Positions 7,045-15,110 of a stretch of 64,000 bases of DNA are shown here, piece after piece. Numbering within the stretch: the stretch's first letter is position 1; the number at the start of each line of letters is the position of its first letter. The position numbers and the translations under genes are program-made. Under the pieces are notes generated by a model. It saw only the letters and a list, made by a program, of their open reading frames with translations. It did not search any database and had not been told where the DNA came from. The stretch comes from Desulfovibrio inopinatus DSM 10711. Its GTDB lineage: Bacteria; Desulfobacterota; Desulfovibrionia; Desulfovibrionales; Desulfovibrionaceae. The stretch covers positions 1 to 64,000 of the forward strand of contig NZ_AUBP01000007.1 in assembly GCF_000429305.1 (NCBI RefSeq). The letters run 5' to 3'.

Positions 7045-8364
7045 CTATGTTGTTTTTTGGTCTTTTGACTGGCATGCAAGCGACAAAGAATTCAACAAGT
7101 TTTTCATTTCCTTGCTCTCCTGCTCAATTTTTTTAATCTTTCTGATGGAATACAGTACAGTGCTATGATCCTTTCCACCAAAAAGTTGACCGAGAACCGG
7201 ATACGACAAACCAAGAATCTCGCGACTTAAGGTCATGGCCACTTGCCTGGCCATCGCAATCTGTTTGTTTCGCTTATTGCCGAGCAGCTCAGCTTCACTC
7301 ACATTGAAATGTCGAGCAGTGACAGCAATAATATCCGCTGCTTCAACCCGCGGTTTCGGCGTTTGCTCAGTATGACTTAAAATTTGGCGAAAATCGGCCT
7401 CATCAATGTCTTTTTTCACGAACTCGGCGAATGCCGCAATTTTGGTCAAAATGCCTTGAAGCAAACGAAAATCCGTAAACTGTCTCGCCAATGTCAACAT
7501 TTGATCTTTGGTTAAACGAATACGTCGTGTTTTGAGGTCGGCTTGAATATACCGTAACCGAACATCAAGATCCGGGTTTTTGAGGAAGACAATAAGTCCC
7601 CACTCGAGACGTGATTTCAATGCAGGATCAAGAAAGTCATAGCCGGCAACTTTTCCCAGGCAAGAAAAGACCATTTGTTTGCCTGCGTCACGGAACAAAT
7701 TGAACAACGTGATAAGTTCAGTCTGAACATCGGGAAAATCAACCAAGCGCTCCATTTCATCGACGAAGATATGACTTGTATCGGCAAAGTGCCGTCGGAT
7801 ACGAGATGAATTATTGTTTAAATTGATAATGATTTCATTCAGATCCAGGACGGTACCGACAAACATTGACGAGGCTGGAACCCGTTTACTGATGACATTG
7901 GCTATGGCGCGAAGGAGATGTGTTTTTCCACTTGCACCCTGACCGCAGATAACAAGAGGATTAAACCGGGCATCGGTCGATTGTGCCACTTGTAAAGCCG
8001 ATGCCAAAGGAAAAGCGTTCTTGTCATTGGAATAAAACGATTCGAAGGTAAATCGATGGCCAAAGGGAAAATCAATCGATGCCGCTTTAGGGGGGGAAGA
8101 CGCACGCGATGATGGAAAGTCATGGCCGACGAATCCGTATCGAATGGTAAAGCCTGGTCCGAGAATTTCACGCGCTTGGTTTTCAAATCGATTGCGTGGA
8201 CCGGCATTGAACCAATGTTCAAAGTGTGGGTGTGGAAACTGGACAACAAGGGTGCTGTCGTCCTCAAGGTAAATATCGAGAGGATCAAACCAACTTTCCA
8301 GTTCGTGTTGCGAGATGGATTGTTTGAGAAATTTACGCAGATGTTCTTTCACGATATAATGCAC
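7045..8364 (-). CDS. DnaA family replication initiator (probable paralogue)
   Basis: A 439-aa protein with full DnaA architecture. Domain I is at the N-terminus (ELESWFDPLDIYL). Domain III is AAA+ with P-loop GQGASGKT (141-148), Walker B HIFVDE near 194, and the KSRLEWGL segment that holds the arginine finger. Domain IV carries the DnaA signature (FGGKDHSTVLYSIRKI) for DNA binding. The Walker B and box IV regions deviate slightly from consensus. It is not beside dnaN, recF or gyrB, so I infer a second DnaA; Desulfovibrio genomes are known to carry two dnaA genes. It may initiate at another site or regulate initiation. A relaxed DnaA-box 9-mer (TTTTCCACA) lies at 8492-8500. Confidence 0.85.
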   Translation of the reverse strand: MHYIVKEHLRKFLKQSISQHELESWFDPLDIYLEDDSTLVVQFPHPHFEHWFNAGPRNRFENQAREILGPGFTIRYGFVGHDFPSSRASSPPKAASIDFPFGHRFTFESFYSNDKNAFPLASALQVAQSTDARFNPLVICGQGASGKTHLLRAIANVISKRVPASSMFVGTVLDLNEIIINLNNNSSRIRRHFADTSHIFVDEMERLVDFPDVQTELITLFNLFRDAGKQMVFSCLGKVAGYDFLDPALKSRLEWGLIVFLKNPDLDVRLRYIQADLKTRRIRLTKDQMLTLARQFTDFRLLQGILTKIAAFAEFVKKDIDEADFRQILSHTEQTPKPRVEAADIIAVTARHFNVSEAELLGNKRNKQIAMARQVAMTLSREILGLSYPVLGQLFGGKDHSTVLYSIRKIKKIEQESKEMKNLLNSLSLACQSKDQKTT

Positions 8365-8511
8365 AGGGGGTTAGGGTTGGAATATGAAGGTATTCGACGG
8401 GGAGAAACTACGGCAAAAGTGTATGCTCGCCAAGATGTCGTCTAGTCGTCGAAATTGCTTTTTTTTCAAAAATGGATGAAGCTGTCAGCCTTTTTCCACA
8501 TGAAGACAACA

Positions 8512-8570
8512 CGGGCCCGGCAAACCTGCGGAAGTTTTCCGCTTGGCACCGGCTGATCCGGTAAGGAAGT
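8512..8570 (+). promoter_or_regulatory. Structured leader before the DUF39 gene
   Basis: The 5' region holds two adjacent hairpins: GCGGAA/TTCCGC (8528-8542) and ACCGG/CCGGT (8548-8562), the second ending against the ribosome binding site TAAGGAAG (8562-8569). A third CCGG at 8517-8520 could pair with either arm of the second hairpin, so alternative folds exist. This could be a translational control element. It does not match a riboswitch class that I can verify by eye. Confidence 0.35.
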
Positions 8571-8574
8571 CTCT

Positions 8575-9747
8575 ATGGCGCAGACATATCAAGTGAATAA
8601 AACGATACGTGAGATTAACGAGCGCATTCAAAAAGGCGAAGCCGTCGTCCTTAATGCTGAGGAAATGGTTGAAGCCGTGCGCAAAATGGGCAAAGTGGCC
8701 GCGGCCAAAGAAGTCGATGTCGTGACTACAGGTACATTTTCCGCCATGTGCTCTTCGGGGATGTTGTTCAATATCGGACAGGAACCGCCCACGATGAAGG
8801 TCTCGTCCATGTGGATTGGCGGTGTACCTGCTCATTGTGGGTTAGCAGCCGTAGACGCCTACGTAGGAGCCACTGAGCCTGCTCATGACGATCCATTGAA
8901 CAAAGTGTATCCTGGTGCATTTAAATATGGCGGTGGCCATGTCATTGAAGACCTCATTCGCGGCAAGTCGATTCACTTGCGTTGCGAAGCCTATGGCACG
9001 GACTGCTATCCTCGAAAGTATCTTGAAAAAAATGTTACCCTGGCCGACCTGCCTCAGGCCATGTTGCTGAATCCGCGCAACGGCTACCAAAACTATAATT
9101 GTGCCGTCAATTTGACCAGTCGGATTGTCTATACCTACATGGGGCCGCTCAAGCCGAATTGCAAGAACGCCAATTATGCGACGGCCGGTCAGTTAAGTCC
9201 GCTCTTCAACGATCCCTATTTTCGAACCATCGGTCTCGGGACGAAGATATTCCTTGGAGGAGGCGTCGGCTACGTCTTGGGAGCCGGTACGCAACACGTG
9301 GAAAAACCACGCCGCAATGAACGCGGTATCCCGGAAAATCCCTCCGGAACGATCATGGTCAAGGGTGACATGAAAACGATGAACGCCCGGTATATACGCG
9401 GGCTCAGCATCGCCGGCTACGGATGTTCCCTTTGTGTTGGTCTGGGAATTCCCATCCCGATCCTCAATGAGGAACTCGCCTGGACAACAGGCTGCTCCGA
9501 TGAGGACATCAGCATGCCGATTAAAGATTACGGCCATGATTATCCCAACGGCATTAATCGTGTTTTGGGGAGAGTAAGTCTGGCCGAACTCAAATCCGGT
9601 GAAATCATCGTGAGCGGCAAAAAAGTTCAAACGGTTCCCCTGACGAGCTACTCGATGTCGTTGGAAATTGCCGATACGCTCAAGAGCTGGATCGAAAAAG
9701 GTGAATTTTTGCTAACCGAACCGCAGGAAACCATCGTATCGCTGTAA
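8575..9747 (+). CDS. DUF39 (HcyBio) homocysteine biosynthesis protein
   Basis: A 390-aa protein of the DUF39/HcyBio family, shown in methanogens and studied in Desulfovibrio to act in conversion of aspartate semialdehyde to homocysteine without the classical O-acylhomoserine route. The recognisable blocks are FSAMCSSGM, LGGGVGYVLGAGTQH, GYGCSLCVGLGIPIP and TTGCSDEDI; the conserved Cys residues are likely catalytic or sulfur carrying. The CBS pair and the companion NIL/ferredoxin subunit found with some homologues are absent from the protein and its neighbours. ATG 8575 follows TAAGGAAG with good spacing. A structured leader precedes it. Confidence 0.85.
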   Translation: MAQTYQVNKTIREINERIQKGEAVVLNAEEMVEAVRKMGKVAAAKEVDVVTTGTFSAMCSSGMLFNIGQEPPTMKVSSMWIGGVPAHCGLAAVDAYVGATEPAHDDPLNKVYPGAFKYGGGHVIEDLIRGKSIHLRCEAYGTDCYPRKYLEKNVTLADLPQAMLLNPRNGYQNYNCAVNLTSRIVYTYMGPLKPNCKNANYATAGQLSPLFNDPYFRTIGLGTKIFLGGGVGYVLGAGTQHVEKPRRNERGIPENPSGTIMVKGDMKTMNARYIRGLSIAGYGCSLCVGLGIPIPILNEELAWTTGCSDEDISMPIKDYGHDYPNGINRVLGRVSLAELKSGEIIVSGKKVQTVPLTSYSMSLEIADTLKSWIEKGEFLLTEPQETIVSL

Positions 9748-9812
9748 ACTGGACAATTGCGGAAGAAATGTATACATAACTCTTTTTTGATATACTGAAA
9801 GGGAGATCAATT

Positions 9813-9920
9813 ATGGGAAGCCATAAAAAGATTGAGCGCAAAAAAGAACTTGATCGTCGCCGCAAACGCCGTGCAGAACGCATCAAAGAGCGCATCAAGC
9901 AAGCAAAGGCTCAGAAATAG
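9813..9920 (+). CDS. Tiny very basic protein (35 aa)
   Basis: A 35-codon gene with ATG at 9813, GGGAG 7 nt upstream and a strong terminator 16 nt after the stop, so its boundaries are well defined. The product begins MGSHKKIERKKEL and is almost entirely Lys, Arg, Glu and Ala, predicted to be one amphipathic helix. It resembles small uncharacterised basic proteins I have seen in deltaproteobacteria (possibly the DUF6800 group), but I cannot confirm this. A role in RNA or ribosome binding is a guess from charge alone. A TATACT hexamer at 9791-9796 could be a -10 element. Confidence 0.65.
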   Translation: MGSHKKIERKKELDRRRKRRAERIKERIKQAKAQK

Positions 9921-9936
9921 TTTCTATTTCAGCCAG

Positions 9937-9977
9937 TTGGGGTGCAAGTAACAAACTTGTACCCCAAACTTTTTTTG
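9937..9977 (+). terminator. Intrinsic terminator
   Basis: A 13-bp stem with one G-T wobble (TTGGGGTGCAAGT with ACTTGTACCCCAA, 9937-9967) followed by a T-run at 9970-9976. It ends the transcript of the small basic protein and probably of the DUF39 gene. Confidence 0.9.
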
Positions 9978-10184
9978 AGCATATCTTCCGCATTTCTCTG
10001 CGGTTCTTTTCAAGATTCCCGTTTCTGGCGTGATTTCGTTATTCACCTATTTGACAATAAAAGATGTGCTGATTATTGGTTTGACTCCGACCGTTGATAG
10101 AGACTTGGTGCATCAAAAATTTTCAGTATACCTGAGAAAGACAAATCGGTCGAGTTTTTCTTTCCAGCGAAGGAGTGTCGCTCT

Positions 10185-10517
10185 ATGCCCATATATGAAT
10201 ACCGGTGCCGTGAATGCGCCCAAATTTTTGAAGAATGGCAAAAAGATTTCAAAGAACGTGAAGTCCCTTGTCCTGTCTGTGGAAACAGCTCCGACCGCCT
10301 GATTTCGAACACCTCTTTCGTGCTCAAAGGTGGCGGTTGGTATGTGACAGATTACGCAGACAAAAAGAATATTGTTCCTGAAAATAAGCCCAAATCCGAT
10401 GATAACGGCAATGGAAACGGCAATGGAAACGGAAGCAGTGCGAAGCCTGCGGAGACGAAACCCGCCGCTCCAGCTTGTGCCGGCTGCGCGTCATCATCCA
10501 CAAGCGCCAGCAGCTAA
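10185..10517 (+). CDS. FmdB family zinc ribbon protein
   Basis: A 110-aa protein whose first 60 residues are the FmdB/CxxC_CXXC_SSSS zinc ribbon: MPIYEYRCREC, then CPVCG, giving two CxxC knuckles. FmdB proteins were first linked to formamide/acetamide regulation in Methylophilus; the general function is unknown. Residues 70-84 are a Gly-Asn repeat encoded by 12-bp direct repeats (10404-10437), and the tail is Ala/Pro/Ser rich with a third CxxC-like pair (CAGC). ATG 10185 is a little downstream of a GGAG-type site. A terminator follows at 10581. Confidence 0.85.
   Translation: MPIYEYRCRECAQIFEEWQKDFKEREVPCPVCGNSSDRLISNTSFVLKGGGWYVTDYADKKNIVPENKPKSDDNGNGNGNGNGSSAKPAETKPAAPACAGCASSSTSASS
10404..10437 (+). 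repeat. 12-bp tandem repeat in fmdB-like gene
   Basis: AAACGGCAATGG-type units repeat about two and a half times and encode the Gly-Asn linker. Gain or loss of a unit would stay in frame. Confidence 0.7.
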
Positions 10518-10580
10518 CGGCGCATCAACTCGGGAAGTGGCGCGCGGCGCCTGACCTGAACTTTTTTTCTTTGATTCATC

Positions 10581-10611
10581 AAAAGGCCCGACAGGTTCGC
10601 CGGGCCTTTTT
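10581..10611 (+). terminator. Intrinsic terminator
   Basis: A perfect 10-bp stem (AAAAGGCCCG with CGGGCCTTTT) around a 10-nt loop, ending in T residues. It separates the fmdB-like gene from purB; the A-rich left arm also makes it usable from the minus strand. Confidence 0.9.
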
Positions 10612-10635
10612 ACAAGCAAAAAGGCCAAACGCCGC

Positions 10636-11946
10636 ATGATAGAACGCTACACTCGCAAGGAGATGGCCCAACTCTGGACGTTGGAAAACAAGTTTAGAGT
10701 CTGGCTCGAAGTTGAGCTTGCCGTATGTAAAGCATGGAATACGTTGGGAGAACTGCCCGACGCCGAATTGGCGACGATTCTTGAGAAAGCGGATTTCGAT
10801 GTAGACCGTATTCTCGAAATTGAAGAAGTTACCCGCCATGATGTTATTGCATTTTTAACGGCTGTTGAAGAGAAAGTCGGTCCGGCATCTCGGTTTATTC
10901 ATAAAGGGTGTACGTCATCGGATATTGTGGATACAGCCAACGGGGTGCTGTTGAAGCGAGCTGGTGACATTATTCTTGCGGGATTCGACAGACTGCTCGG
11001 CGTTCTTGAAAATCTTGTCAAAACACATGCCGGTCGCTTGTGCATGGGACGCACACATGGTGTTCATGCCGAACCAACAAGTTTTGGTTTAAAAATGGCC
11101 GGTTATTTCGCTGAATTTACACGACATCGTGAATGGTTTGCACTGGCTCATCAGGGTGTGAGTGTTGGGAAAATTTCCGGGGCTGTAGGCACCTATGCTA
11201 TGGTCGATCCGCGGATTGAAGCACTTACCTGTGAATATCTCGGCCTTGATGTCGATCCCATCAGTACTCAAATCATTCAGCGCGATCGCCATGCCCGTTT
11301 TTTTACGGCACTGGCTGTTGCAGCTGGCGGCATTGAACGTCTGTGTGTGGAATTGCGCCACTTACAACGAACCGAAGTTCTGGAGGCGGAAGAGGGATTC
11401 CGTAAGGGGCAAAAAGGATCGTCGGCCATGCCGCACAAGAAAAATCCGATTTCCGCTGAAAATCTGACCGGGTTATCCCGCCTTATTCGCACGAATTCGC
11501 TGGCCGCTATGGAAAATATGGCGTTGTGGCATGAACGTGACATCAGCCATTCTTCAGTGGAACGTGTCATCATGCCCGATTCCACCTGCCTGATGGATTA
11601 TGCCCTTCACCGGTTATGCGGGGTGCTTGAACGTCTCGTTATTAAACCGGATTACATGGACCGTAATCTTGACGCATCGTATGGCCTCTATTTCTCGCAA
11701 AAAGTACTGACAGCCCTCATCAAGACCGGTCTCCCCAGACAGAAGGCCTATGAAATGGTGCAGGCTGTGGCCATGCGTTCCTGGGAAGGGAAAACCTCAT
11801 TCCCCGAACTTGTACGCAACGATGCGGAAATCACATCGCATTTGCCTGCTTCCGAACTCGATGCACTGTTTGATAATCAGGCCTATCTTATTCATGAAGA
11901 TTTTATTGTGAATCGCGTTTTCGACACCTACAAGCCGTCCTCATAA
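10636..11946 (+). CDS. Adenylosuccinate lyase
   Basis: PurB, 436 aa, cleaves SAICAR and adenylosuccinate to release fumarate in purine synthesis. The fumarase/aspartase superfamily signature is intact (GSSAMPHKKNP, near residue 265) and the N-terminal RYTRKEM and TSSDIVDT blocks and the GRTHGVHAEP block with catalytic His are present. Length is normal. It begins right after a terminator, so it heads a new unit; pyrE follows after 62 nt, giving a nucleotide pair ahead of the peptidoglycan genes. Confidence 0.95.
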   Translation: MIERYTRKEMAQLWTLENKFRVWLEVELAVCKAWNTLGELPDAELATILEKADFDVDRILEIEEVTRHDVIAFLTAVEEKVGPASRFIHKGCTSSDIVDTANGVLLKRAGDIILAGFDRLLGVLENLVKTHAGRLCMGRTHGVHAEPTSFGLKMAGYFAEFTRHREWFALAHQGVSVGKISGAVGTYAMVDPRIEALTCEYLGLDVDPISTQIIQRDRHARFFTALAVAAGGIERLCVELRHLQRTEVLEAEEGFRKGQKGSSAMPHKKNPISAENLTGLSRLIRTNSLAAMENMALWHERDISHSSVERVIMPDSTCLMDYALHRLCGVLERLVIKPDYMDRNLDASYGLYFSQKVLTALIKTGLPRQKAYEMVQAVAMRSWEGKTSFPELVRNDAEITSHLPASELDALFDNQAYLIHEDFIVNRVFDTYKPSS

Positions 11947-12008
11947 GCAGTATGGATAACGACGATGCTACAACAACGATTCCGATCAGGAAATGAGGAG
12001 ATATACGC

Positions 12009-12560
12009 ATGAAAGCCGAGTTGGCGCGACTTCTTGTCGAAAAGTCCTATATCGAAGGAGAAGTCACTCTGACTTCGGGACGCAAAAGCGATTATTATTT
12101 CGATTGCAAACAAACAGCGCTCCATCCACGTGGAGCCTATCTCATCGGCAACCTCTTTTATGAAATGCTCGAACCCCTTGATGTTGTCGGGGTTGGAGGA
12201 ATGACGCTTGGTGCCGACCCGCTTGTCACTGCTGTTTCTGTTGTATCGGCGACGCAGAAAAAGCCACTTCCTGCATTTATTGTTCGAAAGCAATCCAAAG
12301 GTCACGGAACCAACCAATATCTTGAAGGCATGGGAAACTTTTCCAAAGGTGACAAAGTCGCCCTGCTGGAAGATGTTGTCACAACCGGTGGGACGCTCGT
12401 TAAAGTTATCGAACGAGTGCGTGACGCCGGGCTCGTTGTTACCGAAATATTGACTGTTCTTGACAGAGAGGAAGGAGGACGGGAAAACTTGGCCGACGCA
12501 GGTTTCGCGCTTCGGGCGATTTTTACTCGTGCTCAGCTACTTGAGTTCGCACGGAGCTAA
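12009..12560 (+). CDS. Orotate phosphoribosyltransferase
   Basis: PyrE, 183 aa, joins orotate and PRPP to give OMP in pyrimidine synthesis. The PRPP-binding motif is clear (VALLEDVVTTGGT, near residue 122), and the KSDYYFDCKQTALHP and flexible-loop RKQSKGHGTN segments match the family. ATG 12009 follows GAGGAG. It lies 62 nt after purB and 36 nt before the L,D-transpeptidase gene. Confidence 0.95.
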   Translation: MKAELARLLVEKSYIEGEVTLTSGRKSDYYFDCKQTALHPRGAYLIGNLFYEMLEPLDVVGVGGMTLGADPLVTAVSVVSATQKKPLPAFIVRKQSKGHGTNQYLEGMGNFSKGDKVALLEDVVTTGGTLVKVIERVRDAGLVVTEILTVLDREEGGRENLADAGFALRAIFTRAQLLEFARS

Positions 12561-12596
12561 GAGTTTCAGACCGCAGGGAATGAGGAGGAGCCCAAC

Positions 12597-14330
12597 GTGG
12601 CGTTCGTAAACGAAAGGCGGGTATATACCCCGGCAATCGCCTGTGTTGTCGTCGTTTTCCTATTCCTGGCGTGTCCCGGATTCGCCAGAGCTGGCTGGCA
12701 TATGAATCTGCAAGCCGAGCCTCATGGTCCATCTCAATTTCTTGTGGTGGATAAATCGGCACAGACTTTTTATTTGTTTGAACAGAAAAGTCCGCTGAAA
12801 AATCTTGCCAAAATCCCTTGTGCAACTGGGCAAGTCATGGGTGACAAATATCGCGAAGGAGACTTAAAAACTCCTGAAGGTGTATATTTTGTCAAATCTC
12901 GGCTGAATGGAGGGTTGGATTACGATTTGTATGGCGACCTCGCGTTTCCTCTTAACTTCCCTAATCCCATTGATATTATAAAAGGAAAATCCGGACACGG
13001 TATTTGGATTCATGGACGCGGTCACGATGTGACGCCACGTGAAACCAAAGGCTGTATTGCTCTGAATACACCGGATATCCGTGATCTTGATGCGTCCATT
13101 CATTTTCGCATGCCGGTTTTTATCGGGGAACGGGTTACATGGTCTAAAGGACCATCTAAGATTAATCCCGAAGCCAAGGATGTTATTGAAAAAACACGGC
13201 AATGGGCTCAAGCGTGGCAAAATCAGTCGGAAGATTTTTTTGAACTGCATGACAAAAAGAAATTTGCTATAGCGCAAGGCGAGTCGTTTGCGCGATTTGA
13301 AAATCATAAACGCAAACTTTTCAGTCGATTGCCCTGGATTAAAGTCCATATTGACCATGTCGCTGCCCTGCCCGGTCCGGATTATTGGGTTACGACATTC
13401 AGACAAATTTATCGTTCTCCGACCTTCACGTCGGCCGGGATCAAACGTTTGTACTGGCAAAAAGATGATATCGGAGAATTCAAGATTGTAGGGATGGAGT
13501 TCGAACAACTTCCGCTTGATCGAACGGTTCTTGCTTCTTTGGAAGACAACCTGGCATCGGATGCCAGTTCGCGCCAACTCGGCACGCCATCTTCATCTGT
13601 AAAAGCGCAACAATCGGAAGCGCGGCTTGTTGCCGAAAATACAACGAAACCGCAAGCGAAGAAGCACGTTGAATCGGGAGTGCAATCGACCGCCCCGAAA
13701 CCAACGCCTCTTGTGGTTGCGCAAAATACGGTTTCATCAGCTCCGGAGACTCCAGCAGCATCGCAGCTAGCTGAAACTCAACGTCTCCCGTCAACCGTCA
13801 CGGTTGATCATAATACGACGAAACCGAAGCCGAAGCCCCAACACGCAAAATCGGATCATCCTGAATCCAAAGCGAAACCTGTTGAACAACACGACAAGAA
13901 AACGACGCAATTGGCGAGTAATGAAAAAACGACGCCCCCGGTCAAGCCGGTTCCAAAGCAGTCGAAACCGGCGAAAAAGAAACTCGATATTGTTGCCGTT
14001 GTCGATATCGTCAATGGGTGGAGCAAGGCTTGGCAATCTGCTGATATCAATACATACCTTTCGTATTACAGTGATGATGCCAGGCAAGGACGTCGCCGAG
14101 GAAAAAACGCGATCAAAAGACAGAAAACCAGGTTGTGGGAAAGCAAACCTCCAACTTTGGTTGATGTCACTGAGTTGCGAGTCACCGAAACGGATTCCGG
14201 GTGTGTCGCATCGTTTGTTCAAGAATATGCAGGTGTAGGCGTCTCGGCGCGGAAAGGCAGGAAAGAGCTCTTTTTTAAACCGATTAATGGATCCTGGCGT
14301 ATTGTCAGGGAAACATTTGAGAGAATGTAG
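12597..14330 (+). CDS. Csd6/Pgp2-like YkuD protein with two NTF2-like domains
   Basis: Exported 577-aa enzyme acting on peptidoglycan stem peptides. A signal peptide ends at about residue 32. The YkuD catalytic domain (about 45-180) has IWIHG with His139 and the ETKGC motif with Cys153. Residues 193-305 form an NTF2/SnoaL-like domain, as in Helicobacter Csd6. A long Lys/Pro/Thr/Gln-rich linker (306-455) leads to a second NTF2-like domain (458-577); both open with a WxxAWQ helix. YkuD enzymes are L,D-transpeptidases, but Csd6/Pgp2 act as L,D-carboxypeptidases, so the reaction is uncertain. GTG 12597 has AGGAGG 8 nt upstream. The stop abuts the next ATG, so the cassette is coupled. Confidence 0.8.
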   Translation: MAFVNERRVYTPAIACVVVVFLFLACPGFARAGWHMNLQAEPHGPSQFLVVDKSAQTFYLFEQKSPLKNLAKIPCATGQVMGDKYREGDLKTPEGVYFVKSRLNGGLDYDLYGDLAFPLNFPNPIDIIKGKSGHGIWIHGRGHDVTPRETKGCIALNTPDIRDLDASIHFRMPVFIGERVTWSKGPSKINPEAKDVIEKTRQWAQAWQNQSEDFFELHDKKKFAIAQGESFARFENHKRKLFSRLPWIKVHIDHVAALPGPDYWVTTFRQIYRSPTFTSAGIKRLYWQKDDIGEFKIVGMEFEQLPLDRTVLASLEDNLASDASSRQLGTPSSSVKAQQSEARLVAENTTKPQAKKHVESGVQSTAPKPTPLVVAQNTVSSAPETPAASQLAETQRLPSTVTVDHNTTKPKPKPQHAKSDHPESKAKPVEQHDKKTTQLASNEKTTPPVKPVPKQSKPAKKKLDIVAVVDIVNGWSKAWQSADINTYLSYYSDDARQGRRRGKNAIKRQKTRLWESKPPTLVDVTELRVTETDSGCVASFVQEYAGVGVSARKGRKELFFKPINGSWRIVRETFERM

Positions 14331-15110
14331 ATGGGTAAAGGCAAATTCAGTGTTTTGGTGATGCGTGACGATTCAAGTGTCAAACGGTTGCGTATCAGTC
14401 CCTTCCTCATTCGATTTACCATTTACGGACTTATTCTCCTTCTTTTGGCCGGAGCTGGCGGGACGTACGCTGGATATAAATTCTGGAAGGAAAGTTCTTC
14501 TTTGGAAAGTCAAAAAACAGTTCTTGCTGAAGAACTTGTTGAAGCAAAAGTCAAAATAGAGCGGCTTGAAAATATCGAGAATATTCTCAAATCAGATGAT
14601 CCAACAGAGCTGCAAACGTTGCTTGGGTCATTCAATCCTGACGCTGTTTCACTAATTGTGGATGTTCCAGGAAAAGATGATAAAACAGCTGAGAATTCTG
14701 AAGAATCAAAGAAAGAACCCGAAGTTGAGTGTCCTAAAATTGATTTAACAAAGATTCTCCAGTCTGAAGATGAAGGTGTCATTGGAGTCAACGATTTTAA
14801 TTTAAAGAAAACAGAGAAGGATGAGATCCTGAATATCGGCTTTGAATTGACGAATTTAAAGCCTGAAAAAACCCTTTCCGGTGATCTCGTTCTTTTTGCT
14901 ATAGGCAAAGACAGTACAGTCCATGGTATTAAGGCATCAAAAAAAGAAATGGATTTTTCCATACAGCGTTATAAACAAGTCAATGTGACCGCACAGTTGC
15001 CACAAGAACTCTCATTCGCCGAAGTGTACGGCATCCGTCTTGTCGTCAATACTTCAGCAGGAAAGAAAATTTTCAGTGAAATATACCCGATTGCAAAGCT
15101 TATGCGTTAG
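14331..15110 (+). CDS. Inner-membrane coiled-coil protein of unknown function
   Basis: I do not recognise this 259-aa protein. It has a short basic cytoplasmic start, one membrane helix (about 27-49), a coiled coil (about 52-85), an acidic Glu/Lys/Ser linker (about 110-140), and a C-terminal domain of alternating beta strands (about 155-255) facing the periplasm. Its ATG directly follows the stop of the YkuD gene, and its end overlaps the start of the M99 peptidase, so the three are likely made together. A scaffold or partner role for the two peptidoglycan enzymes is my inference; the position recalls the single-pass Csd5/Csd7 proteins of Helicobacter without evident sequence similarity. Confidence 0.6.
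   Translation: MGKGKFSVLVMRDDSSVKRLRISPFLIRFTIYGLILLLLAGAGGTYAGYKFWKESSSLESQKTVLAEELVEAKVKIERLENIENILKSDDPTELQTLLGSFNPDAVSLIVDVPGKDDKTAENSEESKKEPEVECPKIDLTKILQSEDEGVIGVNDFNLKKTEKDEILNIGFELTNLKPEKTLSGDLVLFAIGKDSTVHGIKASKKEMDFSIQRYKQVNVTAQLPQELSFAEVYGIRLVVNTSAGKKIFSEIYPIAKLMR

Noticed and set aside
6795-7079. 94-codon minus-strand frame after the DnaA gene
   Set aside because: Overlaps the radical SAM gene on the other strand and the end of dnaA; low-complexity translation with no start site.
8483-8575. SAM-I (S-box) or SAH riboswitch
   Set aside because: Only a P3-like fragment resembles the S-box; the kink-turn, P2 and P4 elements and the SAH consensus are not found.
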